Source: Lichenifustis flavocetrariae
Lineage (GTDB): Bacteria > Pseudomonadota > Alphaproteobacteria > Rhizobiales > Beijerinckiaceae
NCBI RefSeq assembly: GCF_026130545.1
Contig: NZ_JAMOIM010000003.1
Span: 166,252-230,251 of the forward strand
Length of the DNA stretch: 64,000 nt
Reading direction: 5' to 3'
In this document: positions 26,723 through 37,454 of the stretch, piece after piece
Layout: each line of letters opens with the position of its first letter
Position numbering within the stretch: the stretch's first letter is position 1
The notes under the pieces: model-generated
What the model was told of the DNA's origin: nothing
What the model saw: only the letters and a program-made list of their open reading frames with translations
Database searches by the model: none
Program-made: the position numbers and the translations under genes

Positions 26723-28588
26723 ATGTTCCGGATTCTCGAGTCGATCATCGACCCCACACGCAGCGGGGGAGTCGCGCAGCCGCCCGCGCGGCTCGCGAGC
26801 TTTTATTGGCATTACGCCCGTCAGGCCAAGGGGCTACTGGCCGCACTTTTCGCGGCGGGCCTTTGCGTGGCGCTCCTTGATGCGTCGGTGCCCTGGTTCA
26901 TCGGACGCCTCGTGCGTTTCATCACCTCGGTGCCGCGCGACCTGTTCTTCGCCGAGCATGGCGGGTTTCTCGCCGCGATGGGGATCGTGGTCCTTGTCGC
27001 GCGTCCGCTCGCCATCGCGACCCAGAACCTCATCTCGAACGCCGGCATCGTCGCAAGCCTGACCAACCTCGTGCGCTGGCAGAGCCACCGCTACGTGGTG
27101 CGGCAGAGCTGGCCGTTTTTCCAGAACGATTTCGCGGGACGCATAGCGGCGCGCGTGATGGAAACCGGCCCGGCGGTGCGCCAGAGCGCCGTGTCCGGCA
27201 TCACGGCCGTGTGGGGCATCCTGGTCTACGGCGTCAGCGCCCTGCTGCTGCTCGGCTCGGTCGATGTGTGGCTCACCGTGCCGATCGCCTTCTGGTTCTG
27301 CGCCTATGCGGTGCTGCTCCGCGCGATCGTGCCGCGCATCCGCGACCGCTCGAAGAAGAATTCGGAAGCGCGCTCGCTGATCGTCGGGCGCATCGTCGAC
27401 AGCTACACCAATATCCTCACGCTGAAGCTCTTCGCGCGGCTGAAGCACGAGGACGCCTACGTGCGCGAAGCGGTCGACGGACACACGCGGGCCTTTCGCC
27501 GGCAATTGCGCATGATGTCGACGCTCACGATCGGCCTGCAGATCCTCAATGCGGTGATGCTCGCCGGCGAGGTGAGTTTCGCGGTGGTGCTCTGGCAACG
27601 CGGCTCGATCGACGTGGGCGTCGTCGCCATGGCGATCCCGCTCTCATGGCAGATCGCCTCGGCGGCCGGATGGGTGGCCGTGCAGGTCACCGACATCTTC
27701 GAGCAGATGGGCACGATCCAGGAAGGCATGATGACGATCGCCCGGCCGATCGCGCTGACCGACCCCGCCGACGCGAATGAGCTTATGGTGTCCAGCGGTG
27801 AGATCCGGTTCGAGCACGTGTCTTTCGGCTATGGGCGCGAAAGCGGGCTGATGAACAACCTCGATTTCGTGATCCGACCCGCCCAGAAAATCGGTCTGGT
27901 CGGCCGGTCGGGGGCTGGCAAGACGACGCTCGTCAACCTGTTGTTGCGCTTCCATGACGTGGAAGGCGGCCGCATCACCATCGACAATCAAGATATCGGC
28001 CTCGTGACCCAGGAAAGTCTGCGTGGCGCCATCTCGGTTGTCACGCAGGACACGTCGCTCCTGCATCGCTCGATCCGCGAGAACATCGCTTACGGTCGGC
28101 CGGAGGCGAGCTTGGCCGAGATCGTCGAAGCCGCCAAGCGCGCCCATGCGCATGAGTTCATTCTCGACCTGGAAGACTGGCAGGGGCGCCGCGGCTACGA
28201 CGCCCAGGTGGGCGAGCGAGGCGTGAAGCTGTCGGGAGGCCAGCGACAACGGATCGCCATCGCGCGCGTGATCCTGAAGGACGCGCCTATTCTCATTCTC
28301 GACGAGGCCACGTCCGCGCTCGACAGCGAAGTCGAGAACGCCATCCAGGATAGTCTCGCGGATCTGATGACCGGCAAGACCGTGATCGCGATCGCGCATC
28401 GCCTGTCGACGATCGCCCGCATGGACCGGCTGATCGTGATGGACCAGGGCTGCATCCTGCAATCGGGGACCCACGCGGAACTCCTGGCGCGTGGCGGTCT
28501 TTATGCCGACCTCTGGAGTCATCAGTCCGGCGGTTTCATCGATGACGCGGAAAGCCCCATCGAAGCAGCCCGCCGCGCCGTTCACTGA
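26723..28588 (+). CDS. ABC transporter, fused permease-ATPase (exporter type)
   Basis: The 621-residue half-transporter has an N-terminal type I exporter membrane domain (about residues 35-330, six spans) and a C-terminal ATPase. The ATPase shows Walker A GRSGAGKTTLVN, the Q-loop region in VVTQDTSLLHRSIRENIAYG, signature LSGGQRQR and Walker B ILILDEATSALD. It should act as a homodimer in the inner membrane. The MsbA/multidrug-like sequence does not reveal the substrate. Confidence 0.9.
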   Translation: MFRILESIIDPTRSGGVAQPPARLASFYWHYARQAKGLLAALFAAGLCVALLDASVPWFIGRLVRFITSVPRDLFFAEHGGFLAAMGIVVLVARPLAIATQNLISNAGIVASLTNLVRWQSHRYVVRQSWPFFQNDFAGRIAARVMETGPAVRQSAVSGITAVWGILVYGVSALLLLGSVDVWLTVPIAFWFCAYAVLLRAIVPRIRDRSKKNSEARSLIVGRIVDSYTNILTLKLFARLKHEDAYVREAVDGHTRAFRRQLRMMSTLTIGLQILNAVMLAGEVSFAVVLWQRGSIDVGVVAMAIPLSWQIASAAGWVAVQVTDIFEQMGTIQEGMMTIARPIALTDPADANELMVSSGEIRFEHVSFGYGRESGLMNNLDFVIRPAQKIGLVGRSGAGKTTLVNLLLRFHDVEGGRITIDNQDIGLVTQESLRGAISVVTQDTSLLHRSIRENIAYGRPEASLAEIVEAAKRAHAHEFILDLEDWQGRRGYDAQVGERGVKLSGGQRQRIAIARVILKDAPILILDEATSALDSEVENAIQDSLADLMTGKTVIAIAHRLSTIARMDRLIVMDQGCILQSGTHAELLARGGLYADLWSHQSGGFIDDAESPIEAARRAVH

Positions 28589-28669
28589 CGCGACGAGGTT
28601 CCGTTCGCGCGACTATTGTCAGGCTGACGACTCGCTGTTGTCTTCATCGACGTTGAAAGCGACACGCTG

Positions 28670-28733
28670 ACAGGTCTCTGTCGGAAAGTATTTACGGTCG
28701 CGGACGAGCATGCCGTACTTCCGACAGATCTGT
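28670..28733. promoter_or_regulatory. Long imperfect dyad upstream of chemotaxis cluster I
   Basis: CTGTCGGAAAGTA (28678-28690) is the reverse complement of TACTTCCGACAG (28716-28727) with one bulged A. The pairing continues outward (ACAGGTCT against AGATCTGT, one mismatch). It lies 60 bases before the STAS gene. It may be an operator, or an RNA stem in the leader. Confidence 0.4.
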
Positions 28734-28795
28734 AAGCCGGTATTAAGGCGGCCAGCTTAGCGTCAGTCTCATTCCACATTTGACCGGACACCGCT

Positions 28796-29086
28796 GTGCA
28801 AACTCCCCAGACGATCAGTCTTCCCGGCGATTGCGTACTCTCTGACATCGCGGCAGTCCGGCAATCCCTGCTCGATGCATTCGCGTTCGGTGGCCCGATC
28901 GAATTGGATATGTCGAAACTCGCTCGGATCGACGTCAGTTTCGTCCAGCTTGTCGTGGCGGCATCCCGCACCGCGAGTCAGACGGAGACCCAACTCACCT
29001 TTTCGAATGTCCCCGATGCGGTGAAGGCAACGCTGCAGAACGCAGGACTCGATCTCGCGACCCTGATGGTCACCGGCCCGCACTGA
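28796..29086 (+). CDS. STAS-domain protein, CheS-like
   Basis: The 96-residue single-domain protein starts at GTG. The pattern ISLPGDCVLSDIAAVRQSLLDAF...IELDMSKLARIDVSFVQLVVAASRTA is a STAS fold (the anti-sigma-antagonist-like/MlaB group). No conserved serine or threonine is obvious at the usual phosphorylation site (ARIDVSFVQL). A STAS protein ahead of cheY-cheA recalls CheS of Sinorhizobium meliloti, which binds CheA and speeds CheY1 dephosphorylation. The paralogue at 48592 has the same position in cluster II. Confidence 0.75.
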   Translation: MQTPQTISLPGDCVLSDIAAVRQSLLDAFAFGGPIELDMSKLARIDVSFVQLVVAASRTASQTETQLTFSNVPDAVKATLQNAGLDLATLMVTGPH

Positions 29087-29729
29087 GGCCCGCCCACCGT
29101 CGAGGATCAGGCATCTGAATGATGCCCCGCCCCAGCAAGGCCGCGCAGCTTTGTACCGCGGAGTCTTGCGATCTTCCTTCTGCATTCGGCAGGTTGGCTC
29201 ATTGTTCGAAGTGTGAGCGCGTACGCTCAACTTCGTTGGAATCGTTGATGCGAGAGCATTTGGACAACGGCTGCAAATGCCGAGAGGCAACCGGCGACCT
29301 CATAAGTCACAACGATCACGGCCAGATTTTAAGTAATCGATAACGAGTTTCGCAGCAACGGCATCACCAACATCAATATATTCCGCAATAATCCCGCTAA
29401 CCATATCAAAACAACCCCATCCGAATGCGCCTGTCATTAAGCCTGCATCAAGACCAAGCGGACATTTTGGAACCTAAGAATTTCAGAAGGTGACGGACAG
29501 TGTCGAGCAACGATATCGACCAAGTTGCGAAGGCCCTCTTCTTCGTGAGTCGCCGGCCGACCTTTGCGGCCGCCGAGGCAGCCTTCGACGATCGCAGATC
29601 AAGCCTGCGCGCTGCTTCTACGAGTTCACGCGTGGCACAGCCAACCCACCGGTTCCCATCCCTCCAAGAAGACGGGTCGGCACTCGCTTCGACGTCTGTG
29701 CCGTTGTTGCAATTTCGAGGACTCATCTC
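29087..29729. other. Intergenic stretch, no convincing gene
   Basis: This 643-base gap separates the STAS gene from cheY. The part 29300-29480 is noticeably AT-richer than its surroundings and could hold the promoter of the cheY-A-W unit. An open frame at 29119-29343 encodes 74 residues with no recognisable family. I see no RNA gene or clear terminator. Confidence 0.4.
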
Positions 29730-30095
29730 ATGCCCACGATTCTGACTGTCGACGACTCACCCAGTGTGCGGCACGTGGTGAAGACGGTGCTGAGTGGCGC
29801 CGGCTACACGGTGATTGAGGCGGGCGACGGAGCGGAAGGCTTGGCGAAGGCCAAATCGACCCCGGTCAATATGATCATCACCGATTTGAACATGCCGGTG
29901 ATGAACGGACTGGAGCTGATCAAGAACCTCCGCAAGGTGCCCTCCATCGTCGGCATTCCAATCGTGTTTCTGACCACGGAATCGAGCGACGGCACCAAGC
30001 AGGAAGCCAAGGCCGCCGGTGCGACCGGGTGGATCACGAAGCCGTTCAAGCCCGAGCAGTTGCTTGCAGTCGTCAGCAAGCTGGTGCGCAAATGA
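29730..30095 (+). CDS. cheY: Chemotaxis response regulator CheY (cluster I)
   Basis: This single receiver domain of 121 residues has the acidic pair D8-D9 (TVDDS), phosphoacceptor D52 (IITDLNMP), conserved Thr (FLTTES) and Lys (WITKPFK). It receives phosphate from the CheA encoded directly downstream; its stop overlaps the cheA start. No output domain is present, so it acts on the flagellar switch or as a phosphate sink. The ATG follows a GAGGA motif. Confidence 0.9.
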   Translation: MPTILTVDDSPSVRHVVKTVLSGAGYTVIEAGDGAEGLAKAKSTPVNMIITDLNMPVMNGLELIKNLRKVPSIVGIPIVFLTTESSDGTKQEAKAAGATGWITKPFKPEQLLAVVSKLVRK

Positions 30096-32134
30096 TCGAT
30101 CTCGACGCAGCCGCCATTTACCGGCAGGAAGCCGGCGAGCTGCTCGATAGCCTTGAAGGATCGCTCCTCGATCTCGGGCAAACGCCCGCAGATCGCACGT
30201 TGGTGGATCAAGCGTTTCGGGCGTTGCACACGATCAAAGGGTCGGGTGCCATGTTCGGCTTCGACCAGGTCGCGGCTTTCACACACGATTTCGAGACGGC
30301 CTTCGATCTTGTCCGACGGGGCACGGTGCCGGTCACCCAGGATCTGGTCTCCCTCGCCCTGGCCGCGAAGGACCACATACGCTCGCTGATCGAGACGCCC
30401 GACGAGGCCGATGCGACGGTCGGCCGGACGATCCTGGCGAACCTTCAGATTCTCGTCGCACGACCGGGTTCCATCGCCGAACCGCCGGTAGAGGCTGCGA
30501 TCGCGCCGGACGCAGGTTCGTCCGAGACCGCTGGCGCCGGCTGGCGGATGACGATCGCCTTCGCGCCGGAGGTCTTGCGCAACGGCACCGACCCTCTCGC
30601 ACTGCTCGACGAACTGCGTGGTCTCGGGCCTTGCACGGTCGTGGCACTGACCGACAGCGTGCCCGATCTCGGTGCCCTCGAACCGCAAGACCTGCATCTG
30701 CAATGGTCCGTCACGCTCCGCGGCGACTGCCCGCGAGAGGCGATCGACGACGTCTTCATGTTCGTGCTGGACGACATGAAGCTCGACCTGACGCCGCTCG
30801 GGGTTGAACCGTCCGGTGAAACTGTTGCCGCCGCCGCGCCTGAGCTGGTGATCGCCGAGTCCACTCCCTTACCTGTCGCTTCCACGCCCGCGACCCCGCC
30901 GGAACCCCAGAAGGCACGGACGGCCGACAAGGTCGAGCCGCCACGTCGTGCCGACGACAAGGTCTCGACGAGCGTGCGTGTGCAGGCCGAGCGGCTCGAC
31001 GAATTGATGGACCGGGTCGGCGAATTGGTGATCGCCCAGGCCCGCCTCAGCCAACTGGCCCACACCCGCAACGACGGCGGTATTCAGGCCATCGCGGAGG
31101 AGATCGAACGCCTCGCCTCCGGTCTGCGCGACACCACCATGGGCATCCGCATGGTGCCGATCGGCTCGCTCTTCGCCCGGTTCCGTCGCCTCATTCATGA
31201 CTTGTCGCGCGACCTCGGAAAGCCGGTGGAATTCGTCACATCCGGCGAGGACACCGAACTCGACAAGACCATGATCGAGCGTCTGGCCGACCCCCTCGTG
31301 CATCTGATCCGCAACGCCATCGACCACGGGATCGAGAATCCCGAACGCCGCGCCAAGGCCGGCAAGCCGCCGGTCGGCCGCATCGAGCTTCTGGCCCAGC
31401 ATGTCGGGGCACAGGTGATGGTCACGGTGCGCGACGATGGCGGCGGCCTCGATACGACGCGGATCCGCGCCAAGGCCGAGGAGCAGGGCTTGATCGTGCC
31501 GGGCACGACGTTGAGCGACGCCGAGGTCCACCAGTTCCTCTTCCATCCCGGCTTCTCGACGGCCCAGACCGTGTCGGCCCTCTCGGGGCGCGGCGTGGGA
31601 ATGGATGTGGTCAAACGCACTATCGAGGCCCTCCGCGGCTCGATCGATGTCTCGACCGAGCTGGGCCACGGTTCCGCCATGTCGCTCCGGCTTCCGTTGA
31701 CGCTCGCCATCATCGAAGGCTTGCTGATCCGGGTCGGTGACAGCCGCTACATCGTTCCGCTGTCGATGATCGAGGAATGCGTGGAGCTGCCCGCCGACCA
31801 GGCGCGCGGCCGCAATTTCCTTAATATTCGCGGCGGCTTGGTGCCCTTCCTGCGCCTGCGCGACCTATTCGACGCACCGGGCGAGCCGGATGCCCATCAG
31901 AAGATCATCATCACGTCGGTCGGCGACGCGAGGGTCGGCCTCGTCGCCGACCAGATCATCGGCAGCCATCAGACGGTGATCAAGTCGCTGTCCAAGCTGC
32001 AATCCGACGCCACGATGTTCTCCGGCGCGACGATCCTGGGCGACGGCTCGGCCGCACTCATCCTCGACGTCGCCCAGTTGGTCGCGATCGGCCAGCTGAA
32101 GGCGGAAACGGAAACCATGACGAGGGCGGCATGA
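30092..32134 (+). CDS. cheA: Chemotaxis histidine kinase CheA (cluster I)
   Basis: The 680-residue kinase has an HPt domain with H46 in ALHTIKGSG, a linker with a P2-like region (about 170-245), a Pro/Ala-rich spacer, the P3 dimerisation helices (RLDELMDRVGELVIAQARL, about 310-365), the ATPase (N box HLIRNAIDHGIENPERR, G1 DDGGGLD, G2 GRGVGMDVVKR) and a C-terminal CheW-like P5 domain (from about 540). It is translationally coupled to cheY before it and cheW after it by four-base overlaps. Confidence 0.95.
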   Translation: MIDLDAAAIYRQEAGELLDSLEGSLLDLGQTPADRTLVDQAFRALHTIKGSGAMFGFDQVAAFTHDFETAFDLVRRGTVPVTQDLVSLALAAKDHIRSLIETPDEADATVGRTILANLQILVARPGSIAEPPVEAAIAPDAGSSETAGAGWRMTIAFAPEVLRNGTDPLALLDELRGLGPCTVVALTDSVPDLGALEPQDLHLQWSVTLRGDCPREAIDDVFMFVLDDMKLDLTPLGVEPSGETVAAAAPELVIAESTPLPVASTPATPPEPQKARTADKVEPPRRADDKVSTSVRVQAERLDELMDRVGELVIAQARLSQLAHTRNDGGIQAIAEEIERLASGLRDTTMGIRMVPIGSLFARFRRLIHDLSRDLGKPVEFVTSGEDTELDKTMIERLADPLVHLIRNAIDHGIENPERRAKAGKPPVGRIELLAQHVGAQVMVTVRDDGGGLDTTRIRAKAEEQGLIVPGTTLSDAEVHQFLFHPGFSTAQTVSALSGRGVGMDVVKRTIEALRGSIDVSTELGHGSAMSLRLPLTLAIIEGLLIRVGDSRYIVPLSMIEECVELPADQARGRNFLNIRGGLVPFLRLRDLFDAPGEPDAHQKIIITSVGDARVGLVADQIIGSHQTVIKSLSKLQSDATMFSGATILGDGSAALILDVAQLVAIGQLKAETETMTRAA

Positions 32135-32583
32135 CGGACGTACAAGCGAACGACGGCTCCATGCAGGTCTTGATGATCGGCCTGGGCGACGAGATCTTCG
32201 CCGTCGAGGCGAGCATCGTACGCGAGATCATCGATCCCGTGCCAGTGACCCGTGTCGCGGGCGCCAAGCCCTTCCTGCCCGCGGTGATGAATGTGCGCGG
32301 CAACGTGATCCCGCTCGCCGATCTGCGTATCCGCTTCGGCATGCCCTGCACGGCCGACGGCGGCGACACACGCATCGTGGTGATCGAACTCACCATCAAC
32401 GACGACCCTGTGGTGGTCGGCATCATCGCTGACAAGGTTTACGAGGTCACGGAACTCTCCAAATCCTCAGCTCAGCCCACACCTCGCGTGGGACTGCGCT
32501 GGAAGCCTGAGTACATCCGCTTCATTGCCAAGTGGAATGATGAATTCATCATCGTTCCCGACATGGAACGCATCCTGAACTAA
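32131..32583 (+). CDS. cheW: CheW adaptor (cluster I, first copy)
   Basis: This 150-residue CheW couples receptors to CheA. The family pattern is clear: GLGDEIFAVEASIVREII, the NVRGNVIPLADLR core and VVGIIADKVYEV. The start overlaps the cheA stop (ATGA). The four receptors follow directly. A second, quite different CheW is encoded after the receptors, so the array may use two adaptors. Confidence 0.92.
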   Translation: MTDVQANDGSMQVLMIGLGDEIFAVEASIVREIIDPVPVTRVAGAKPFLPAVMNVRGNVIPLADLRIRFGMPCTADGGDTRIVVIELTINDDPVVVGIIADKVYEVTELSKSSAQPTPRVGLRWKPEYIRFIAKWNDEFIIVPDMERILN

Positions 32584-32645
32584 GCGAACGGCTCAGTATC
32601 TCTACGGATAGATGATCCGGTTACTTTCATTTTAGGACAATTGGC

Positions 32646-34829
32646 ATGCGTCTGACAATCAAAGCCAAATTGGGCATTGGATTTGGAGCGGTCCTTCTCC
32701 TCGCTGGGATCGCCGGGGGCCTCGGCTATTCACGGCTCGCCTCGTCGCGCGACGACATGCAGGAAATCGCCCGCATGTCCCGCATGACAAACCTCGCGCA
32801 AGGGGTCATGGCGAGCGCGATCGAACGCGGTTCGCTCACCCGGGCCATGGTGCTTCAGACGGACGCCGCCACCATGAAGGCGATCGAAGCACAAGCCATC
32901 GCGAAGGTGGCCGAGAGCGAGACGTTGCTCGCCGAACTCGAAAGCTTGAGCCGGCGCGACGACATCAAGAAGGTGATCACCGACCTGAAGTCCGCCCAAG
33001 CCGAGATGACGGTTGTGGGCAAGCAGGTGCGGGCGACCACCTTGCTCAATTCGAACGTCTACGCCATGCAGCTCGTCCTCGGTGACGGCCGGCCGGCCAT
33101 GGGCAACCTCCGCGACGCGGAGGATCTGCTCTACAAGACCGCCACCGAAAGGAATTCGGACGGGCTCCAGGCGGCCATCACGACCATGTTGCGGCAAAGC
33201 GAGCGGTTCTGGGGCGAAGTGCAGGGCACCATCGGCGCCCTCGACGTTCCCGCACTCAGGTCACGCGAAGCGGAAACCGCTAAGACACGCGACACCGTCC
33301 TGGCGGCTCGCGACAGCGTGATCAAGGGCCTTCGCGATGCGGGGATCCCGACCGAGGCCTTCGCCAAAAGCTTCGACGTTTGGCTTGCCGTTGCCGACAA
33401 GGCCTTGGCGACCAACACGGCAGCGGGCCAACTGATTGCCGGCGATCTCGCGACCGGCGATTATACGAAGAAGATCGATGCCGTTACGGCCGCAGCGAGG
33501 ACGTTGGCGAACACGCTTACCGACCTTCAGACAGCCACGGTCGCCGATGGCACCGAGCGCGCCGGACAGGCGATGACCGTGATGATGATCGCCCTCGCGG
33601 CCGCGCTTATCGCCGGCATAGGCATCGCGGTTTTCCTGTCGATGAGCATTTCCAAGGGCATCGGCCGCGCCGTGGCCTTGGCCAATACTGTCGCCAAGGG
33701 CGACCTCAGTCAAACCGCCGCGATCACCACACGGGACGAGGTGGGAGACCTGCTCACGGCCTTGAACAGCATGACGGGGAGCCTCAATGCCACGGCCGCA
33801 GTCGCCGATGCGATCGCGGCCGGCGACTTGACGCTCGACACCAAGCGGCAATCCGACCAAGACCGCCTCGGTGTCGCCTTTGAGACGATGATCGGCAAGC
33901 TCCGCGCCATCGTCGGAGAAACGATGACGGCCGTGCAGAACGTGTCGTCCGGCAGTCAAGAGCTGTCGGCCTCGGCCGAGCAGCTATCGCAGGGCTCGAC
34001 CGAGCAGGCCTCCTCGACCGAAGAGGCCTCGGCCTCGATGGAAGAGATGGCCGCCAATGTGAAGCAGAATGCCGAGAACGCCAGCCAGACCGAGAAGATC
34101 GCCCACCAGTCGGCCAAGAACGCCGAAGCGAGCGGGGTCGCGGTCGGCAAGGCGGTCGAGGCCATGCAGACCATCGCGGCCAAGATCACCATCGTGCAGG
34201 AGATCGCCCGCCAGACCGACCTCCTGGCCCTCAACGCCGCCGTCGAGGCGGCCCGGGCCGGCGAACATGGCCGCGGCTTCGCGGTCGTGGCCTCCGAGGT
34301 GCGCAAACTCGCCGAACGCAGCCAGGCGGCGGCGGCCGAGATCGGCACCCTGTCGTCCGAGACCGTGAAGGCCGCGCAGGAGGCGGGCTCGATGCTGGCC
34401 AAGCTCGTGCCCGACATCAAACGCACGGCGGAACTGGTGGAAGAGATCACCGCCGCCTGCCGCGAGCAGGATGTCGGATCGATGCAGATCAACCAGGCCA
34501 TCCAGCAGCTCGACAAGGTCACCCAGCAGAACGCCAGCGCATCGGAACAAGTGTCCTCCACCTCCGAGGAACTGGCCTCACAGGCCGAGCAGTTGCAGGC
34601 CACCATCGCGTTCTTCCGCATCGATACGACAGCATCACGCCAGACGTCGGTCAGGGCCGACAACCCGGTGGCGCATCTCCGATCCAAAGTCGCGATCGGC
34701 GTGAAGACGATCCGGTCTCCCACCCCCAACGCGCCGCGTCGCCCCAGGAAGGTCGCCAACAGCGGCGGCTTCGCGCTCGACATGGATGAGGGACAGGACG
34801 AACACGACGTAGAATTCAAACGTGCGTGA
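32646..34829 (+). CDS. Methyl-accepting chemotaxis protein 1
   Basis: The 727-residue transmembrane receptor has TM1 at about 8-28, a helical periplasmic region of about 280 residues (long enough for an HBM-type bimodular bundle), TM2 at about 312-336 ([23 protein letters not shown]), two HAMP-like units and a cytoplasmic signalling domain. The hairpin tip reads [20 protein letters not shown]. From 33939 on the DNA is nearly identical to the next two receptors. The tail ends DVEFKRA, without an NWETF-type CheR tether. The ligand is unknown. Confidence 0.92.
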   Translation: MRLTIKAKLGIGFGAVLLLAGIAGGLGYSRLASSRDDMQEIARMSRMTNLAQGVMASAIERGSLTRAMVLQTDAATMKAIEAQAIAKVAESETLLAELESLSRRDDIKKVITDLKSAQAEMTVVGKQVRATTLLNSNVYAMQLVLGDGRPAMGNLRDAEDLLYKTATERNSDGLQAAITTMLRQSERFWGEVQGTIGALDVPALRSREAETAKTRDTVLAARDSVIKGLRDAGIPTEAFAKSFDVWLAVADKALATNTAAGQLIAGDLATGDYTKKIDAVTAAARTLANTLTDLQTATVADGTERAGQAMTVMMIALAAALIAGIGIAVFLSMSISKGIGRAVALANTVAKGDLSQTAAITTRDEVGDLLTALNSMTGSLNATAAVADAIAAGDLTLDTKRQSDQDRLGVAFETMIGKLRAIVGETMTAVQNVSSGSQELSASAEQLSQGSTEQASSTEEASASMEEMAANVKQNAENASQTEKIAHQSAKNAEASGVAVGKAVEAMQTIAAKITIVQEIARQTDLLALNAAVEAARAGEHGRGFAVVASEVRKLAERSQAAAAEIGTLSSETVKAAQEAGSMLAKLVPDIKRTAELVEEITAACREQDVGSMQINQAIQQLDKVTQQNASASEQVSSTSEELASQAEQLQATIAFFRIDTTASRQTSVRADNPVAHLRSKVAIGVKTIRSPTPNAPRRPRKVANSGGFALDMDEGQDEHDVEFKRA
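33939..34829 (+). repeat. Shared MCP signalling module, copy A
   Basis: This is an 891-base segment of receptor 1 from AACGTGTCGTCCGGC to the stop codon. It encodes the same residues as copies B and C almost throughout, including the poorly constrained tail ([21 protein letters not shown]). Confidence 0.9.
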
Positions 34830-34922
34830 TCTGAGCACTTCCGCCGTCCTTGTTGTCGGCTCACGTGCTCGCGCCGTGCGGCCAGAGCCGGCCAACACAC
34901 CGCCCTTCAGGAGCTACAAAAA

Positions 34923-37346
34923 GTGAGATTGACAATCAAAACGAAGCTCGGCGGTGCGTTTGCTGTCGTTTTGCTTCTTTCGGCAGCCTCGGGCGCGGTC
35001 GGTTATCTGTGCATCACGGAGCTCGCCGACAATCAGGCCGTCCTGGCCGGACAAGGGGCCATCCTGGCCAAGATGGGCGATGTCGACGACGCCCTTCAGG
35101 CGGCGACGCGTTCGGAAAAGAATATGATTATCGCCAATGACGATGAGACCATCGCCAAGCTCGTCAGCGACCTCCAAGACCAGCGCAAGACGCTCGATCA
35201 AGTCCTGAGCGATCTGAACGCCACCGCCTTCGCCGAAGACAGGCCCGCGCTCGCCGCTCTCAAGGGCAAGATCGACCAGTGGGCGCAGCAGGAGGACAAG
35301 ACGGTCGAACTCGCCCGCCTGAACTCGAGCAACCACGCCTATCAGGTCTGGAAGAACGAAGCAGGTCCGCAGCTTCGGAAGTTCACCTCACTCATGGAGG
35401 AGCTTTCCACGGCCCTCGAAGACAACGGCTCCCTCGATGCGCAGCGGGCCGCCCGGGCGTTCGACAAGGCGCGCGTCGGCTGGCTCCGCCTGTCCCGCTC
35501 AGCCCTGGAGGTTCTGAGCGCGCCATCGGTCTCCGAACTGCAGTCTTCCGTCGCGGCCATCAATCAGCAGATCGCGCCCGTCCGCGCCGAGATGGAAGGG
35601 AGCCTGGCGGCGGCACAACGCGCCGGGGTGTCGTCCTCCGCGGTCGGGGCGCAGCTCGATGTCGTGACGGGCCTTATGTCAAAGATGATCGGTGTCGCGG
35701 CCGAGGGCGGTAACCTGAGGGCATCCGACGCGACCATGGGCCCCGGTCGGGACACCACCGCGGCGGCGGTCAAGAGCATCAACGATCTGATTGACACAAT
35801 AACGGCCCGCATGTCGCAGACCGCCGAACGCGCGCGGGCAAGTGGCCAGACGGCAAAACTGCTTGTTCTCTCGATGCTCGGCGTTTCGCTTCTGATCGGC
35901 ATCGGGGCGGCGACGTGGATTGCTTTGAGCATCAGTCGCAGCTTGCGGCAAGCCGGTCGGCTCGCCGATGCGGTCGCGTTCGGTGATTTGTCTCAGACCT
36001 TGGCGGTGAGCAGCAAAGACGAGATCGGCGACCTCGTGGTCTCTCTCAACACAATGACCAAGAACCTGAACGCGACCGCTCGCGTGGCCGACGCCATCGC
36101 GGCCGGCGACCTCGATGTCGAAGCCAAACCGCTGTCCGACAAGGATGCGCTCGGCCTCGCCTTCGAGCGGATGGTCCGGAGCCTACGCGGCACCGCGGCG
36201 ACCGCCGACAGTATCGCGGCAGGAGATCTTGGCGTCGAAGCTCAGCCGCTGTCGGAGAGGGATCGCCTCGGTCGGGCCTTCCAGAACATGATCGCGAACC
36301 TCAACGCCACGGCCCGTGTGGCGGACGAGATTGCGGCCGGCAATCTCACGATCGAGGCCAAGCCGCTCTCCGACAAGGACCGTTTGGGCCTCGCCCTGCA
36401 GACGATGCTGGTCAGGCTCCGCACCATCGTGGGCGAGACAGTGTCTGCTGCGCAGAACGTGTCCACAGGCAGCCAGGAATTGTCGGCCTCGGCCGAGCAG
36501 CTGTCGCAGGGCTCGACCGAGCAGGCCTCCTCGACCGAAGAGGCGTCCGCTTCGATGGAGGAGATGGCCGCCAATGTGAAGCAGAATGCCGAGAACGCCA
36601 GCCAGACCGAGAAGATCGCCCACCAGTCGGCCAAAAACGCCGAGGCGAGCGGGGTTGCGGTCGGCAAGGCGGTCGAGGCCATGCAGACCATCGCGGCCAA
36701 GATCACCATCGTGCAGGAGATTGCCCGCCAGACCGACCTCCTGGCCCTCAACGCCGCCGTCGAGGCGGCCCGGGCCGGCGAACATGGCCGCGGCTTCGCG
36801 GTCGTGGCCTCCGAAGTCCGCAAGCTCGCCGAACGCAGCCAGGCGGCGGCGGCCGAGATCGGCACCCTGTCGTCCGAGACCGTGAAGGCCGCGCAGGAGG
36901 CCGGCTCGATGCTGGCCAAGCTCGTGCCCGACATCAAGCGCACGGCGGAACTGGTGGAAGAAATCACGGCGGCCTGCCGCGAGCAGGATGTCGGCTCGAT
37001 GCAGATCAACCAGGCCATCCAGCAGCTCGACAAGGTGACCCAGCAGAACGCCAGCGCATCGGAACAAGTGTCCTCCACCTCCGAGGAACTGGCCTCGCAG
37101 GCCGAGCAGTTGCAAGCCACCATCGCGTTCTTCCGCATCGACGCGACAGCATCACGCCAGGCCTCGGTCGGAGCCGACAACCCGGTGGCGCATCTCCGAT
37201 CCAAAGTCGCGATCGGCGTGAAGACGATCCGGTCTCCCACCCCCAACGCGCCGCGTCGCGCCAAAAAGGTCGCCAGCAGCGGCGGCTTCGCGCTCGACAT
37301 GGATGAGGGACAGGACGAACACGACGCGGAGTTTAGACGAGCCTGA
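34923..37346 (+). CDS. Methyl-accepting chemotaxis protein 2 (multi-HAMP)
   Basis: The 807-residue receptor starts at GTG 34923 ([13 protein letters not shown], closely like the starts of receptors 1 and 4). It has TM1 at about 10-30, a helical periplasmic domain of about 280 residues and TM2 at about 312-336 ([26 protein letters not shown]). Four successive HAMP-like units follow, three of them repeating every 39 residues ([27 protein letters not shown]). The near-identical shared signalling module closes it. The extra HAMP units account for its greater length. Confidence 0.92.
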   Translation: MRLTIKTKLGGAFAVVLLLSAASGAVGYLCITELADNQAVLAGQGAILAKMGDVDDALQAATRSEKNMIIANDDETIAKLVSDLQDQRKTLDQVLSDLNATAFAEDRPALAALKGKIDQWAQQEDKTVELARLNSSNHAYQVWKNEAGPQLRKFTSLMEELSTALEDNGSLDAQRAARAFDKARVGWLRLSRSALEVLSAPSVSELQSSVAAINQQIAPVRAEMEGSLAAAQRAGVSSSAVGAQLDVVTGLMSKMIGVAAEGGNLRASDATMGPGRDTTAAAVKSINDLIDTITARMSQTAERARASGQTAKLLVLSMLGVSLLIGIGAATWIALSISRSLRQAGRLADAVAFGDLSQTLAVSSKDEIGDLVVSLNTMTKNLNATARVADAIAAGDLDVEAKPLSDKDALGLAFERMVRSLRGTAATADSIAAGDLGVEAQPLSERDRLGRAFQNMIANLNATARVADEIAAGNLTIEAKPLSDKDRLGLALQTMLVRLRTIVGETVSAAQNVSTGSQELSASAEQLSQGSTEQASSTEEASASMEEMAANVKQNAENASQTEKIAHQSAKNAEASGVAVGKAVEAMQTIAAKITIVQEIARQTDLLALNAAVEAARAGEHGRGFAVVASEVRKLAERSQAAAAEIGTLSSETVKAAQEAGSMLAKLVPDIKRTAELVEEITAACREQDVGSMQINQAIQQLDKVTQQNASASEQVSSTSEELASQAEQLQATIAFFRIDATASRQASVGADNPVAHLRSKVAIGVKTIRSPTPNAPRRAKKVASSGGFALDMDEGQDEHDAEFRRA
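36087..36437 (+). repeat. Three 117-base HAMP repeats inside receptor 2
   Basis: Units start at 36087, 36204 and 36321 with exact 117-base (39-residue) spacing. Each encodes AD-x-IAAG(D/N)L followed by VEA(K/Q)PLS(D/E)(K/R)D. The first and third are the most alike, indicating internal duplication of a HAMP element. Confidence 0.8.
36456..37346 (+). repeat. Shared MCP signalling module, copy B
   Basis: This is an 891-base segment of receptor 2, near-identical at DNA level to copies A and C. The match begins abruptly after the last HAMP unit and ends at the stop codon. Confidence 0.9.
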
Positions 37347-37454
37347 ACGGTACGCTTGAAATCCTCGCGATACTTTATCAACACAGATTCACGTTTTTGT
37401 CGGTCTAACGGAAATATGAGCGACTAACGAACGTCTATCGTAAAAGAGGCGATC

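Noticed and set aside
29119..29343. 74-codon open frame after the first STAS gene
   Set aside because: Four scattered cysteines but no recognisable family, atypical codon use and no strong ribosome-binding site.
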